Source of the DNA: Allodiplogaster sudhausi
Lineage: Eukaryota > Nematoda > Chromadorea > Rhabditida > Diplogasteridae
NCBI GenBank assembly: GCA_945643635.1
Contig: CALZFC010000006.1
Location: 5,776,001 to 5,840,000 of the forward strand
Reading direction: 5' to 3'
DNA length: 64,000 bases
The notes beneath the pieces were generated by a model. It saw nothing but the letters and a program-made list of their open reading frames with translations, was not told where the DNA came from and did no database searches. The translations under genes and the position numbers were made by a program. Positions 23,898 through 35,026 of this stretch are shown here, piece by piece. Each line of letters begins with the position of its first letter. Position 1 is the first letter of the stretch.

Positions 23898-24918
23898 CTA
23901 ATGGGTATGCTGGGCAAAGTGCTGACTGATCGATGGAGAGCCTGCACCAGATTGCGTCTGCTTGTCCGTCTGCTCCATCGGTGACCCCTCGATCGTCGCG
24001 AGCGCATCGAACCGGCCCGCCTTCGACCGCACGCAGTCGACCCGGCCGTCGTGGCCCCGCTTGCCGATGCTCGTGCTGCTACCGCCTCGGCCACGCGTCG
24101 ACGTGCGGCGCCCTTGTGAAGACGCGAGAGGGCGGCTCGCCCGGACTGCTTCCTGCTGCTGGCGCCGTTCGAGAGAGGCTCGGCTGCGTGGCGGGAGCTC
24201 GCGCGGGTTGCGTAGACGGCAGACTCTGAGATCTCGCACCACCCACTCCAGGCGGCCGGCGGCAGCGTTACGGCGGCCACAGTCGCGGCGGAGATCGGCG
24301 TCGTACTCCAGTTGCTGCTGCGGGCCGGCAGAAGACGTGGGGAGAGTGTGCCAGGTTGGGAAGGCAGCGGGACTCCTTGGCGTGGGTGAGGAAGTGGTCG
24401 CGAGTGGCCTGGTCGGCAAACTGGACCTTCAGAGGGCGAGGACGAGTGGAGCTGGGGTGGCGAATGGGGGGATGCCGATGGCAGCTCACGCCGACGAGAG
24501 AGCCGTCTTGAGCCAGGAGAGGGCGGAGAGAATCGGAGGAGGCGAGCTTGAGCATTGAGACAAGGAGAGAGTTGTCGTGCTCTGCTGTCTCGGCGTCAGT
24601 GCTCTTTTCGTCGACGCCAACGATGACAGCTCGGGTGGCCTTTTCCTGGATGAGCGGCTGAGTTTCCAGAGTACGAGTGACGGCGGAGGCGACAGCGGCG
24701 TAAGAGAGGGGGCCGCCAGATGAGGGGAATGTCCGCTGTGGGGTGACGATGTCGAGGATGGACTGCGTGAAACGCTCGAAGGCCTCCGTATGCTTGGCCA
24801 GAAGAGTGTCGATCCGCTTGTCGATGAGGGTGAAGAGGGATTCGGAAACCTTGCTGACGATGGCGGAGATGAGGTCGGGGTCAAGGGAAGAGGAAGGGTT
24901 CTTCTTGCCCCCGCCCAT
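23898..24918 (-). CDS. CR1-like ORF1 protein, frame-shifted
   Basis: ORF1 starts at ATG 24,918 (MGGGKK). It has an amphipathic region (LISAIVSKVSESLFTLI...), a Ser/Pro/Thr linker and an RRM-like stretch (KVQFADQATRDHFLTHAK), then continues in a second frame with DLRRDCGRRNAAAGRLEW and an Arg/Ser-rich tail to TAG at 23,898. The switch falls near 24,325-24,335 in a CCCGCAGCAGCAAC context, so a one-base indel (or less likely a programmed shift) separates the halves. ORF1 proteins of this type bind RNA as multimers. The tail shares its frame with ORF2. Codon use is much more GC-rich than the surroundings. Confidence 0.75.
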
Positions 24919-25055
24919 ATCGATCACAAGTCAGAGAGGGCTGAGAGAGCTGCCACACCTCACTTGACCGGGCAGTGTACAGGAGAAGGTAATATGCTTT
25001 TGTTGGTAGAAGATTTTGGTTTTTTTTATCTTTGGCGAAGACCATATGGGCTTCT

Positions 25056-28000
25056 TCACAGACATCGTACACTGCTGACATCTGCGATTTCTCCGTTCTC
25101 GTCAAGGACGGCAGGCACAAATCCTACGCTGCAGCGCAGCTTCATTGTTGTTGTCGTCACCCCACTCAGCTGAAAGGAACAAGCTTAACGAGGCTTACCA
25201 GAGATCTAAAGAAAACCACGGTAATCCTCAACAAAAGAGTATGCAGAACGAGTGACACAGACACTGAACTGCGGTAGATTTTTAAATCTCCATTGAGATC
25301 ATTTGTAAGATAAAGCCCTGTTCATGATGTTCTTCAAATTCTTTTTAAAAAAATCTTTTTAGACGACTTTCTCATTGTTTACATACAACATACCGTATAA
25401 GTTATGGGGCTACCGCTCGTGCAGACAAACTCGCAGTAGTTGAAAGCGGCCGAGGTGGTGAAGGTGCCCGGCGGCTGGCCGAGAGGAGTAATGCATCGAT
25501 TGTCGCAGAAGGCCTTATCCGCGCATGTCAACTACAAGTAATATAAATACATATGTGTATTTCTACGATCGATTCAGCCTTTATAACTAACTCTCTTAAG
25601 ATAAGTGAAGATCAACATCCAGAAAGTTTCCTGACCCGTTCAGCGAAATCGAACGTTCCTCCGGTTCCACCGTCGCATATAAGGAATTCACTTGTAAATC
25701 GAAAGTTGCCTGCCTGATGAAATAAACAAGCGCAAGATTTCAATGTTCAAATATAATTTTTCTTAAATATGCAATAATAATATGGTATTATGATGTATGG
25801 TTGTGCTAGCTTATTAAACAAAATTAACTAACGTCCTCGCCAATCAATATTCCTGAAGAGCAGGACGCGTACACAGCTGGAGCGCTATTCGGGTAGATCG
25901 CTACGAAGTACACCTCAACACAGAAGAGCGAAAGGCTATGCCCAAACATTAGTGGATTTCTCATGACAGACAGGTTATTCATGTTCAGGATGGATTTATG
26001 ATACAAATATCCAAAGAGCATGTGTTTTTTCACCTTAAACAACTGCGTCAAACATAAGAAAATGAAAAATTAGACTAAAGGTCTCCTCACATTCATTCGT
26101 AGTAACATTAAATATCAAAACAATGACCTATCGTTAGGAATGGAAAATAGTTTGTTGTTTTAAATTTCGGGACCAAATTGTGGTCATTACTAAAAAAAAT
26201 TTTTTTTTTTAATTGACATCGTGTTATATGCACATACATATGCGCATGTCTCGCAACTTTGAGATTGCCTCTCTTAAATAATCCTTATGCCCTTATAGTG
26301 AGCACCTTTTTCAACACTCCGAAATGCGATATAAATATTATTCTAATATAGCACGCATACTTAGAGTTGTTGCAATTCGTAACTATTAATATGTGCTAAC
26401 AACGTTTCTACAGCTTGTTGTAACTGATTCGAAGGATCCTTCACTGCATGGAAGAGGAGAGCAACCGAAGCTTGTCGCAAACGTTGAGACAGCTTGCGCT
26501 GCTGAAAGTTTTAATGATTGGAAACAACAAAGAAAGAATACTTTGATTGCCATGACGAACGTGACGCAATACAAGTCAATTGCTTTGCCGTTGAGCCAGT
26601 CGGAGCGTAGCGATGATTCGCTTGACAAGTCACAGTGCTCGGAAGAAGAAGCGACTGAGTCGGAGTTCCAGGGCTCTACAATGAAGCACGATTCCAAAAA
26701 CTGGTTTGAATGCTGAGAGCGCTGAGAGACTAATACAGCTTTTTCCCTCTCTTATATTTAGTTGCATACAGATACACATATGTATGTGCATACATATATC
26801 TGTAGAGCGGAACATTTCGTGTGTCGCGCTAACTTTATTCTACGCTATTTATATACTACAGAATCCGTTCATTGAATAATTAACGAATAGTATTTTTGCG
26901 AGTGGATCAATTCAAAAGGACCTTGAACTACTTCTGGTTAATTTAGGTATGAATAACAGATATGAAACGAGAAGCGATGCTCGCTACGCACCCATTGTAT
27001 GATTTGAGTCTGCGGATCACAAGTCAGGCGGCACGGGTCTGTGGCATCAATGAAGTAGCAGAGGCTGCCCGTGAGGCACGAAAATGTGTCAGCACTGTTC
27101 AACGAGCACTGACACGCTGTACAAGACGGCAGACAAAGACAACATTTATTTTAATTTTGAAAAAAGAAAATTTTCTTCTCAACGCTTCTTAAAGGAATTT
27201 TTTAAAGAAAAAAAATCTTATTTGTTTATAGAATAAGGCCATTTAAAGATTAAGAACCATATCGGCAGTAGACAGCGGGTGCATCTGGATAAACAAAGGC
27301 AGGATTCGACGTGTCAAAGTAGCCGCCACCGCCCGGCAAGCAGGACAACCCGCCCGTGTCCACGTTACCGGCTGTCTAAATTAATTAGGATTAATTAATT
27401 TAGACTTAATTATTATTTATTTATTTAGACACGTTGGCACGACTTAAGAACTAAACAATTAGACATACATATTCGTTGAACTGCTCCGACATTTAGGATA
27501 AAAGAAATTCCTTTGAAAAAGAAATGTTTGTTTTTCATTTTAAAAAATAATTTGCTAGTGAAACAGGATGGTTGACCAAGAATCAAAGAAGAAAAGCTAA
27601 CAATGACGAGAGTGGCGCCGTCGTTGCACACGACCTGCACGCACGGCATCGTCGCGACCAGAGAGAGGAGCGTCGTGTCCGTGCAGATGCTGTCCACTGG
27701 GCAGTCGGCGGGCGCGGGCGCCTGGTACACGGGTGGCGCGCACGTCTCGCATGCTGACTAGGCAGCAGCGGTGGAATAGGCGCATTTAAAGTGCCGCCAA
27801 AAAATCGAATCTTATGACGAAGTGAATTTATGCCCCAAGTTTTAACTTAGAAAGTTTAAAGGAGATCATAAGGGAAAAACTCCTACAACCAATGGCCTTG
27901 TCGGCCACGGTGTAGTTCTGCCAATTTTTTTTGAAAATGGCGGGAAAATACAATATTCACGAATTCAAAGAAAAAAAGACTGTTAATTTCCACAGAGCAG

Positions 28001-28466
28001 AGAAATTTTTGTGACTTAGGAACACTTGCAATCGAAGTTTCTAGCTCAACTTGACCAAATAAGGCGAAAAACAAGACACTAATTATTCGCCTTAGAGCTC
28101 CTTTAAAGAGAAACCGAAAAAAAACAAGAAAAAAACATGTAAGCAAAACGAGTAGCGGTGCAACTGTTTGCCATAAATAAAAAAAAATATATATATGTAT
28201 ATAAAACCGAAGCTAGCTTAACAAAAAAAACATTAACAAATTCAAAGCTAGAAATAAAAAGAAGTCTTCGTACGCGGAATGACGAACGGCAGATGCGGCA
28301 GCGTAGTAGTCGTTATAATCACAGCAGCTGTCGTCCTTGTTACTGGTAATGTTGCCGTTGCGGTAGTCGTGACTATCGGCGGGGTCGTCGGCGGAGGCGC
28401 TCGGAAGCAGCCGAGCGAGACGTGGCCGAGGAGGAGGAGCCGCAGCAGCAGCAGTGGAATTGGCAT
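25056..28466 (-). CDS. Secreted protein with four six-cysteine (C6-like) domains, ten exons, intact copy
   Basis: Exons (minus): 28,466-28,274 (signal peptide MPIPLLLLRLLLLGHVSLG and Thr-rich stalk), 27,753-27,602, 27,375-27,258, 27,116-26,992, 26,675-26,542, 26,501-26,445, 25,935-25,833, 25,713-25,636, 25,531-25,394, 25,169-25,056. All joins are phase-consistent, giving about 403 residues ending VRCL-TGA. Most of the protein is four related cysteine domains. In domains 1, 2 and 4 two exons split each domain after a CxxxC stretch (PCVQVVC, PCRLTC, YCEFVC) at a phase-0 intron. The layout recalls the nematode C6/DUF281 families; function unknown, probably extracellular. Exon 4 differs from its 47-kb paralogue mainly at synonymous sites when read on this strand. 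The start of exon 7 (25,935) is uncertain: an open frame continues up to 26,042 beside a better acceptor. The CR1 element begins 80 bp downstream. Confidence 0.7.
27860..28102. mobile_element. TTAA-flanked MITE in intron 1 of the cysteine-rich gene
   Basis: A 243-bp insert starts AGGAGATCATAAGGGAAAAA and ends CCTTAGAGCTCCT, with TTAA on both sides (27,856-27,859 and 28,103-28,106). It belongs to the same family as 32,996-33,415. The paralogue at 47,933-48,220 occupies the same site, so insertion preceded the duplication. Confidence 0.7.
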
Positions 28467-29960
28467 TTAAATTGCAGCCAAAATGCCGAATCTTATAACG
28501 ATGTGAATTTATGCCCAAGTTTTAACTAATTCTAGAAAAAAAAAAGTTTCAAGAGAGACAAAAAGACGAATTGTAGTGTGAAGGATAACGCCCAGGTTAA
28601 GCTAACCAATTCGAGATATACGAGCCATGCCTACGGGATGACGCGAGGCTACTATCACTTTCACCGCAAGCCGGTTTCAACTAGGCCGTCGCGAGTGCAA
28701 TAGACACACACATCTCTCTCTTGAAAGGAACTGACAGCTGAACGTGGAAAGGTGAATGATGATAGAGAAGTTGAAAGATGATACTGCAATAAAAAGTGGG
28801 CTTTTGATTTAACAAGAGGACTATCAGCCAAAGAGCGTGCAATTCAATGGATTATATGTACATCTTAGCTCTCCCGCGTGCGTCTGTGCTGACTGCGTGA
28901 CTCTATCGCTTGCTCTTGTTATGAGTTGAAAGATTTTCGCTGGGTATTCTACTCCTGTAAATACACACACATATATCAGTCGAAAAAAGTTTAGCGGCGG
29001 CAAGGGCGGCCTTGGATGGAGAGTCAGCAAGTGGTCAAATGTGTGCAGGTTGTCCAAGGTTAAGTTTTCACTTCCTTTGAATTACTTCCTCACCCTCTCC
29101 CTGTATGATTAATGACATAATCCCTCTATGATGAGTCATGTTTAACATTTAATTGTCAAGTCCAATTAAATTGCATCAGTGTCTCACTCTCGGTTGAAAT
29201 TAGAAATGTGAAATGCCGAAGTAGTCTGTTGGGTGAAAAAAACCTGTTTGTGAATGTCTGTATGTTTACATATCGCTGACACCGTCTTCGAAATGTTAGT
29301 ACAAAGTCATACCATAAATTTGCTGACTAGCTTGCAGTTTAGTCAGAAGAAAAATGATGTGTATGTAGTTTGAAGAAGTGAATGATGATAAAGAAAATTT
29401 GCTCAATGAGAGAGAGAGAAATAGAGCAGAGGAGAGGACGACGTTATGGAAGGAAATGGACAGTCTGCATGGGAGAGAGAAGAAAGAGAGAAAGAGGGAG
29501 GAATAGATAGTACACACAAGAAAAAGAAACATACACACGGCAAGAAAAATTTTATATCTGCTTCCCTTTGATTTCTCTTCTTTCCGTTCTCTTTCTTCCA
29601 TCCTACTCTACCTCTTCTTTCTCCCATATCTCTCAATAATTCTGCAGTTTATTCAGAAGAAACGTGTTAGTATGAAGATGTGGATGATCCTCACACAATC
29701 TCTCCCTCTTTCTCTTTCATTTTCTCTTTGTTGATGGAAAAAGTGAATGGTCAAGAAAAAGAAAGACATGCACCGCAAGCAAAATTTGTATTTGATGAAT
29801 CAACCCTGGAAATTTCATTAACTTTAATCCTAAATTCATGGAAAATAAGTATGATAAAGAATTTGTCTTGCTGTAAGTACATATATTTTCCAGATATTTT
29901 TTTTACATTTTACAAATATTATACTTTCTAAGCATTTATTTATTATGTATATATATATTA
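28467..29960. other. 5' flank of the cysteine-rich gene; no further gene supported
   Basis: Promoter and upstream region of the gene by position; no core motif can be called. It is paralogous to 48,529-49,960, with moderate divergence, small indels and a GA tract (29,408-29,500; longer and purer in copy B). Palindromic stretches of the CATATGTATG type occur in copy B. Weak open frames on either strand are not conserved between the copies. Confidence 0.45.
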
Positions 29961-32900
29961 GTACTTCTAATTGTTAAATGTTAATTCTTAAAAAAAAGTA
30001 TAATTGAGTCCGCCAACATCGATCGATAGATGAAAAGCATGTATGAATGCGAAAATAAAAGAGAGAGTGAGAAGGAGAGATTCCGAGGGAGGGAGATATT
30101 CGGCGATTTATTTTTTTTAAGCTTTTTTTTTCTTTTCTACTATAAATTCCTACACCATCGGCGGAGAACCATAGCAATTGCTTTTATGATACTTGCAGTG
30201 CACGAAAACCATTGGAATGTTAAAATTGCAAAATAATCTGTCTATTTTCCCGTTTTTATTTTATTTTAATTTTTGCTTAAACTCGCTCTTTTTTCTATTT
30301 CAGAAAAATAACCAATAATGTATCCATCAATTATATTCAACTAGTAATCAAAGATCGGAGATAAGAGTTTTCACCTGAACAGAGCGTCCCTTGCGGAACT
30401 GACAATGAGAGAAATGGAAAGGGACAGGGAGAGAGAAAGACAGAGAGAGAGAGAGAAGCAGAAAGAAAGAGAGGCAGAGAGAAATAGAAAAGAATAGAGA
30501 AAGAGAAAGGGAGAGAGAGATTGCTAGGGGATTCATAAGCAAGCCTTATTTGTAACTTTATTATTTTATCGAGATGGCAAACACGTCTTATTCGATGAAA
30601 TCACTACAATTCAATTTGGCAATTAACCAGAATTAGTAACCAGAATTTATCTAGAAAAATCAAGTCTAACAACTGCTATTCTAGCGTTTAAAAACCCGCT
30701 AAGTACTCTCGAAGTTTTTACCAAAGAACATGCAAGTCATTCTGTTTATTTCCTATCTTTAAAAAAACAATTTTTGCTTAAAGTCGTTCGATTTTTTATT
30801 CCAGAAAAAAATCACGAATTTATCGATCAGTTATTATCCAACTGATTGATAAACTCGTGATTATTTTCAGGATTTTTCCTAATTGTTGTCACATATTTAC
30901 ATTATCATACTTTTTAAACATTGATTCTTTTACTATTTTATTTATAATAATATATTTCTTCTTAGACTTTAATTATGCAAACAGAACATTGAAATGCACC
31001 ACGTCCACAATCATTTATGCATGCGAGAACAGAGAGAGACAGCGATAGCAAGAAAATCGACTGAGACAGAGAGAGAGAAAAAAAGAGAAAACGAGAGAGA
31101 AAGAGAGTTGGAGAAAGAGAGAGAGAGAGAGAGAGAGAGATAGAAAGAGAGAGAGAGATAGAGAGAGAGATATTGCGATGGAGAATGAGAGAGATAGAGG
31201 GTGGAACGGATTCATAAGTAAGGCTTTTTTGCAGCTTTATTATTATTGCCTCGGTATGGCAAGCACCATGACTCTTGTCATATACTTTTATTATCAAAGT
31301 GGACAAGACGATCTTTCTCATGCCAGTCAATTCGAGCGATATAAAAAAAATTCAAGTTCTAACGAGCAGGAGCAACGACATGGTGAAAGAGTTAATGATT
31401 TATTGATTTTGCTTTATCTTTGAGAGATATTTAATTTTGTATATATCATTTTTTATAAACACTAATTTCTTTATTTTATACTATTTCTCCTCAGATTATA
31501 ATTATACAAATAGAGAAAGACAGAAACAGGGAGGAAGAGGCAGAAAGAGAGCGAGAGAAAGAGAGAGAACTGAGTAAGAAAGAGTGAGATCGCTCTTCAT
31601 AGGCAGGGCTTTCTCACAATCAGCAGCTTTTTTTTTCGAGAAGCATTTGAAGGAAAATCAGTGGCATGATGATAGTAACTGATTTTATGACATTTGCAAT
31701 GCATGAAAACTACCGGAACGTGCAAAATGGAAGTAGAGCCATTCATACGGAGGTTTTTTTTTCCTTTTTTCAATAACAGGCTTTATGTGATCGGTAGCAG
31801 AAGACAGTAATTACTTTTATGACGCTCGCAACGTACGAAAACCACCGGAACGTTGAAAATGTAAATGACCTTCAAAATTTGTTTTTTTTTATTGCATAAA
31901 GCCAGTTCGTTTTTCTCCATCCTGGAAAATAAATAACAATTAATCGATCAGTTATTCTAAATAAATGATCAAAAATCAGAGATCAGTGGAGTCACATGGA
32001 CGGCGCATCCCTTGCAATGCTTACTTGATCGACTTGAAGCCGTGGAAGAAGTCCAGCCGAGCCAGAAGTAGATGGTGCATCGCTTGTATTCATAATAAGT
32101 TGAGACATAGAGAGATTGTAAGAGAGCGAGAGAGAGACGGAAAGAGAGAGAGAGTGAGAGAGATACAGCAAAACAGAGAGACAGAGAGAGATAGAGTGAG
32201 AGAGAGAGTGAGTGAGTGAGAGAGTTGAAGGAGGGAGAGCCATTCACAGGCATGGTTTTCTTTTTTTGCTATTCTTCTTTGAGGTTGAAGAACAAGAGAA
32301 TCTTTGAAGCCATAGCAAGTACATTTATGACGTTTGGAAACTACCGGAATGTGTAAAATATGGCAGAAAGAAAGAGCGAGAGGCATAAATAATGAAAAAA
32401 ACGAACGATCGACAGAGAGAAAGAGAGAATGGGAGGGGGACGGATAGAGAGAGATTGGGAGGGATTCATTGGCAAGGCTTTTTTGTTGCTTTATAAGCTG
32501 TTCATAAGATTGCAAACACGTTGTTCTCAAAAACAACATGCTGGTCATTTTAAATTACAGTAATTTATAATTATTCGAGATGGCGAACACCTTCGATGAC
32601 TCTTGGCATTTTTATCTTTTATGTTGAGATCGGATACGAAGAACTTCCCCTGACGCATCGATTCCATTGATATCAAAATGAGTACCGAGTCCAAGCACAG
32701 CGCGGTGGTGAAAGAGTTTGTGATTTATTGATTTGTCTTTATTTATTTTTCTGAGATATTTTCTTTCGGTCAGTACTGTAATTATAGAGAGTGAGAGAGA
32801 GTGTGGGTGTGAGAGAACTGAAAAAGGGAGACCAATCCGCTTTTATAGTTTATTTTTTATTTCGGGATAGGAAAACAAGTGACTATCATGGGCGAACCGT

Positions 32901-34285
32901 TGCGAAAGCTTTTCAACTTTTGCAACGTATGAAAACTACCGGAACGAGCAAAATGGAAGTAATCTGTTTATTTTTTTATATCTTTTGTTGCTTAAAGGAG
33001 GCCATAAGGGAAAAACTCCTACCACGAATTCCCTGACAGAATAGAAAAAAGTACGGTGTGAAGAATCCACAGAAATAGTGCCACCGCCCCTTGCCTCTCT
33101 CAACATAAACTAGTGGCTTGGACAACTGGCATGTGTGCGGACGTGTTAAGCTAAACCCGGCCAATGTTGGTTGCGCGAACCATATGTATGCTTTTTAAGG
33201 GTAGGCCCTAGTCGGCCGCATTGTTTCTCTGTCAAAATGTTTTGAAAATGGCGGGATAATAAAATATTCGCGAATTCAAAGAGGATAATATTGTTAATTT
33301 CCTCAGGGCAGAGGGATTTATGTGACTTCGGAACACTTGCAAACGAAGTTTCTAACTCAACCCGACGAAATAAGGCGAGAAAAACAAAACACTATTTATT
33401 CGCTTTAGATCTCCTTTAAACTCGTTCGTTTTTCAATTACAGAACAAATAATTAATTAGTTATTTTCAGTAACTGATTAATGATCAAAGATTAGTGGAGT
33501 CACGTGGACGCTGCGTCCTTTACAGTGCGTCTGGTCGAATGGCCGCGGCCCCGACGAAAGACGTGAAGCCTGAGCTTGAATTTGATGTTGACTCGGTTGC
33601 ATTAATGATGAGATGAGATATAGAGAAAGTGAGATTCTTATTACTGTTTTTTTTGAGAATTTTCAATCAATGGACAAAGATCAGAGAACATTGGAGGGAC
33701 AGAGAGAGAAATAGTGAGGGATAGAAAGCGAGCGAGAAAGAGATGTTTCATTTTACAAATTTTCTAGCAATTAATAAATTCGTTCACTTTTCTATCCCCG
33801 AAAATAATCAATTAGTAAATGATCAATTATTGTCTATTAATAAGCAAAGATCAAAGATCAGAGATGTCGCGCTTCTTTTTTTACACTTTTTTTTACAATA
33901 TTATATATCCCGGCTTCGTTTTCTAACACATAAAAAATTACAATTTATAAATCAGTTACATTCAATCAATCATCAGAGATGAGTAGAGATCAGAAGAGTC
34001 ACCTGGACATGTCAATCAAGTCTTATTCGATATAGCCACTAGCGTACAATTTGGCATTGCGTGAATTCATCTTAATCAAGTAAGTCCAACAGCAACTATT
34101 CTAGTGTTCATAAGAAGTTCAAAAGTCTTGGCTTTCGACATTCCCCCCCCCCAAGAACATGCAGACTTTTTAAATTAATGAAAATCATTAATATTTCGAG
34201 ATGGCGAATACATAGAAAGTGCTTTTTGTTATAGCTTAATTTTCAGTTTAAATAACGATCCGTCAAAAGGACAATCGGTGGCGTT
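29960..34285 (+). repeat. Array repeat units between the two large duplication copies
   Basis: Array-family units, several of the long form. ACTACCGG-type blocks lie near 30,210 (degenerate), 31,710, 31,845, 32,345 and 32,940; GA tracts lie at 30,420-30,520, 31,025-31,200, 31,515-31,580, 32,105-32,225 and 32,400-32,460. A poly(C) run sits at 34,144. No gene seen. Confidence 0.7.
32996..33415. mobile_element. TTAA-flanked MITE inserted in an array unit
   Basis: A 420-bp insert starts AGGAGGCCATAAGGG and ends CTTTAGATCTCCT, with TTAA at 32,992-32,995 and 33,416-33,419. It interrupts the array-family sequence GCTTAAACTCGTTCG, which is uninterrupted with a single TTAA in many other units, so the target duplication is directly demonstrated. 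No coding capacity. Confidence 0.85.
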
Positions 34286-34710
34286 CAGAGGTGGGAACGG
34301 GCCCAAAATTTTCCCGTCGGGCCCTAAGTCTCGGCCCGGCCCGGCCGGAAATTTCCGGGCCCTGTTATTTTGGGCCCGGCCCGTGGGCCCGTTTGAGCCC
34401 GATTTTCAAAAAATTCTGAAAAAAAAGTCCAACGAGTTACAATTTGTTTAGAAATTCATAATTTTTCATGCTCGTGCAACGAACATTCATTTTATTGTAT
34501 AGAAGTAAGACTTTTATAGGGAAAAAATGATCAAATATAGAAAGTTTTGCACTTATCAATGCCACCAGTCGTCCGGACTGAACGACATTGTGTGCTTATC
34601 GGGCCCAATCGGGCCTGCGGGCCGGCCCAACTTTTCTTGGGCCCGGCCCGGCCCGGGCCCTTGGGAAACTGGGCCGGCCCGGCCCGCGGGCCGGCCCATT
34701 CCCACCTCTG
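34286..34710. mobile_element. hAT-type non-autonomous element with perfect 8-bp target duplication
   Basis: A 425-bp element with ends CAGAGGTGGGAACGGGCC and GGCCCATTCCCACCTCTG, flanked by GTGGCGTT (34,278-34,285 and 34,711-34,718). The subterminal parts are dense in GGGCCCGGCCC; the middle is AT-rich and non-coding. It is absent at the paralogous place near 16,388 (ATCGGTGGCTGATCACAGC), so it inserted after the duplication or was lost there. Confidence 0.85.
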
Positions 34711-35026
34711 GTGGCGTTACCATAGCAACAACTTTTATGACGCTTCTAACGCATGAAAACTACCGGAACTTTCAAAATGGAAGTGAACAATTTTCTGTTT
34801 TTTTTTAATTTAAAATTTGTTTTGCTTAAACTCACTCGTTTTTCTATCACAGAAAATAATCAAAAATTAACGAATCGATCAGTTATTTCATTGAATGATC
34901 AAAGATTAGAGATTAGAGGAGTGACCCCCTTGCAGTGCTGCGGGTCGACCTGCATATCGAGAATGGCGAGAATGGCCGCGGCTTCGACTTCTCGTCTGTG
35001 GAAGACGTAAAACATTGCCTGAAGTA

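Larger units (their letters stand above)
20926..24975 (-). mobile_element. Full-length CR1/Jockey-like non-LTR retrotransposon
   Basis: A 4.05-kb element on the minus strand with ORF1 and ORF2. The host sequence TTCTTATTGTACAGGAGAA, continuous in the paralogues at about 11,450 and 43,540, is split by it, with TGTA on both sides (20,922-20,925 and 24,976-24,979). The 3' end (plus-strand left) finishes in a short ATATATA-rich tail rather than poly(A), as in several CR1 groups. The near-complete ORFs and clean ends suggest recent insertion, after the duplication. Confidence 0.85.
16260..29960. repeat. Large duplication, copy A (paralogous to about 34,270-49,960)
   Basis: Array units, GC-rich hAT remnant, AT-rich blocks, 42-bp tandem repeat, cysteine-rich gene and its upstream flank occur in the same order in both copies. 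Copy A alone carries the fold-back element (17,604-19,282) and the CR1-like element (20,926-24,975). The hAT remnant (17,054) and the TTAA element (27,860) are in both, so they predate the duplication. The copies are in direct orientation. A third, shorter copy covers about 9.1-12.2 kb. Confidence 0.8.

Noticed and set aside
24230..24558. Plus-strand frames of 98-198 codons across 23.9-24.6 kb
   Set aside because: They are antisense to the GC-rich ORF1 of the CR1-like element, which has clear ORF1 features on the minus strand.
26393..26716. Plus-strand 107-codon frame ending FEC, preceded by an acceptor-like TTTCTACAG
   Set aside because: The paralogue at 46.4-46.8 kb has an indel that breaks this frame but falls in the polypyrimidine part of a minus-strand intron. 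The minus-strand exons 5 and 6 join in phase with the cysteine-rich gene.
26962..27192. Plus-strand frame MKREAMLATHPLYD...VQRALTRC
   Set aside because: Differences from the 47-kb paralogue are mostly synonymous on the minus strand and amino-acid-changing on the plus strand. The minus strand gives exon 4 with regular cysteines.
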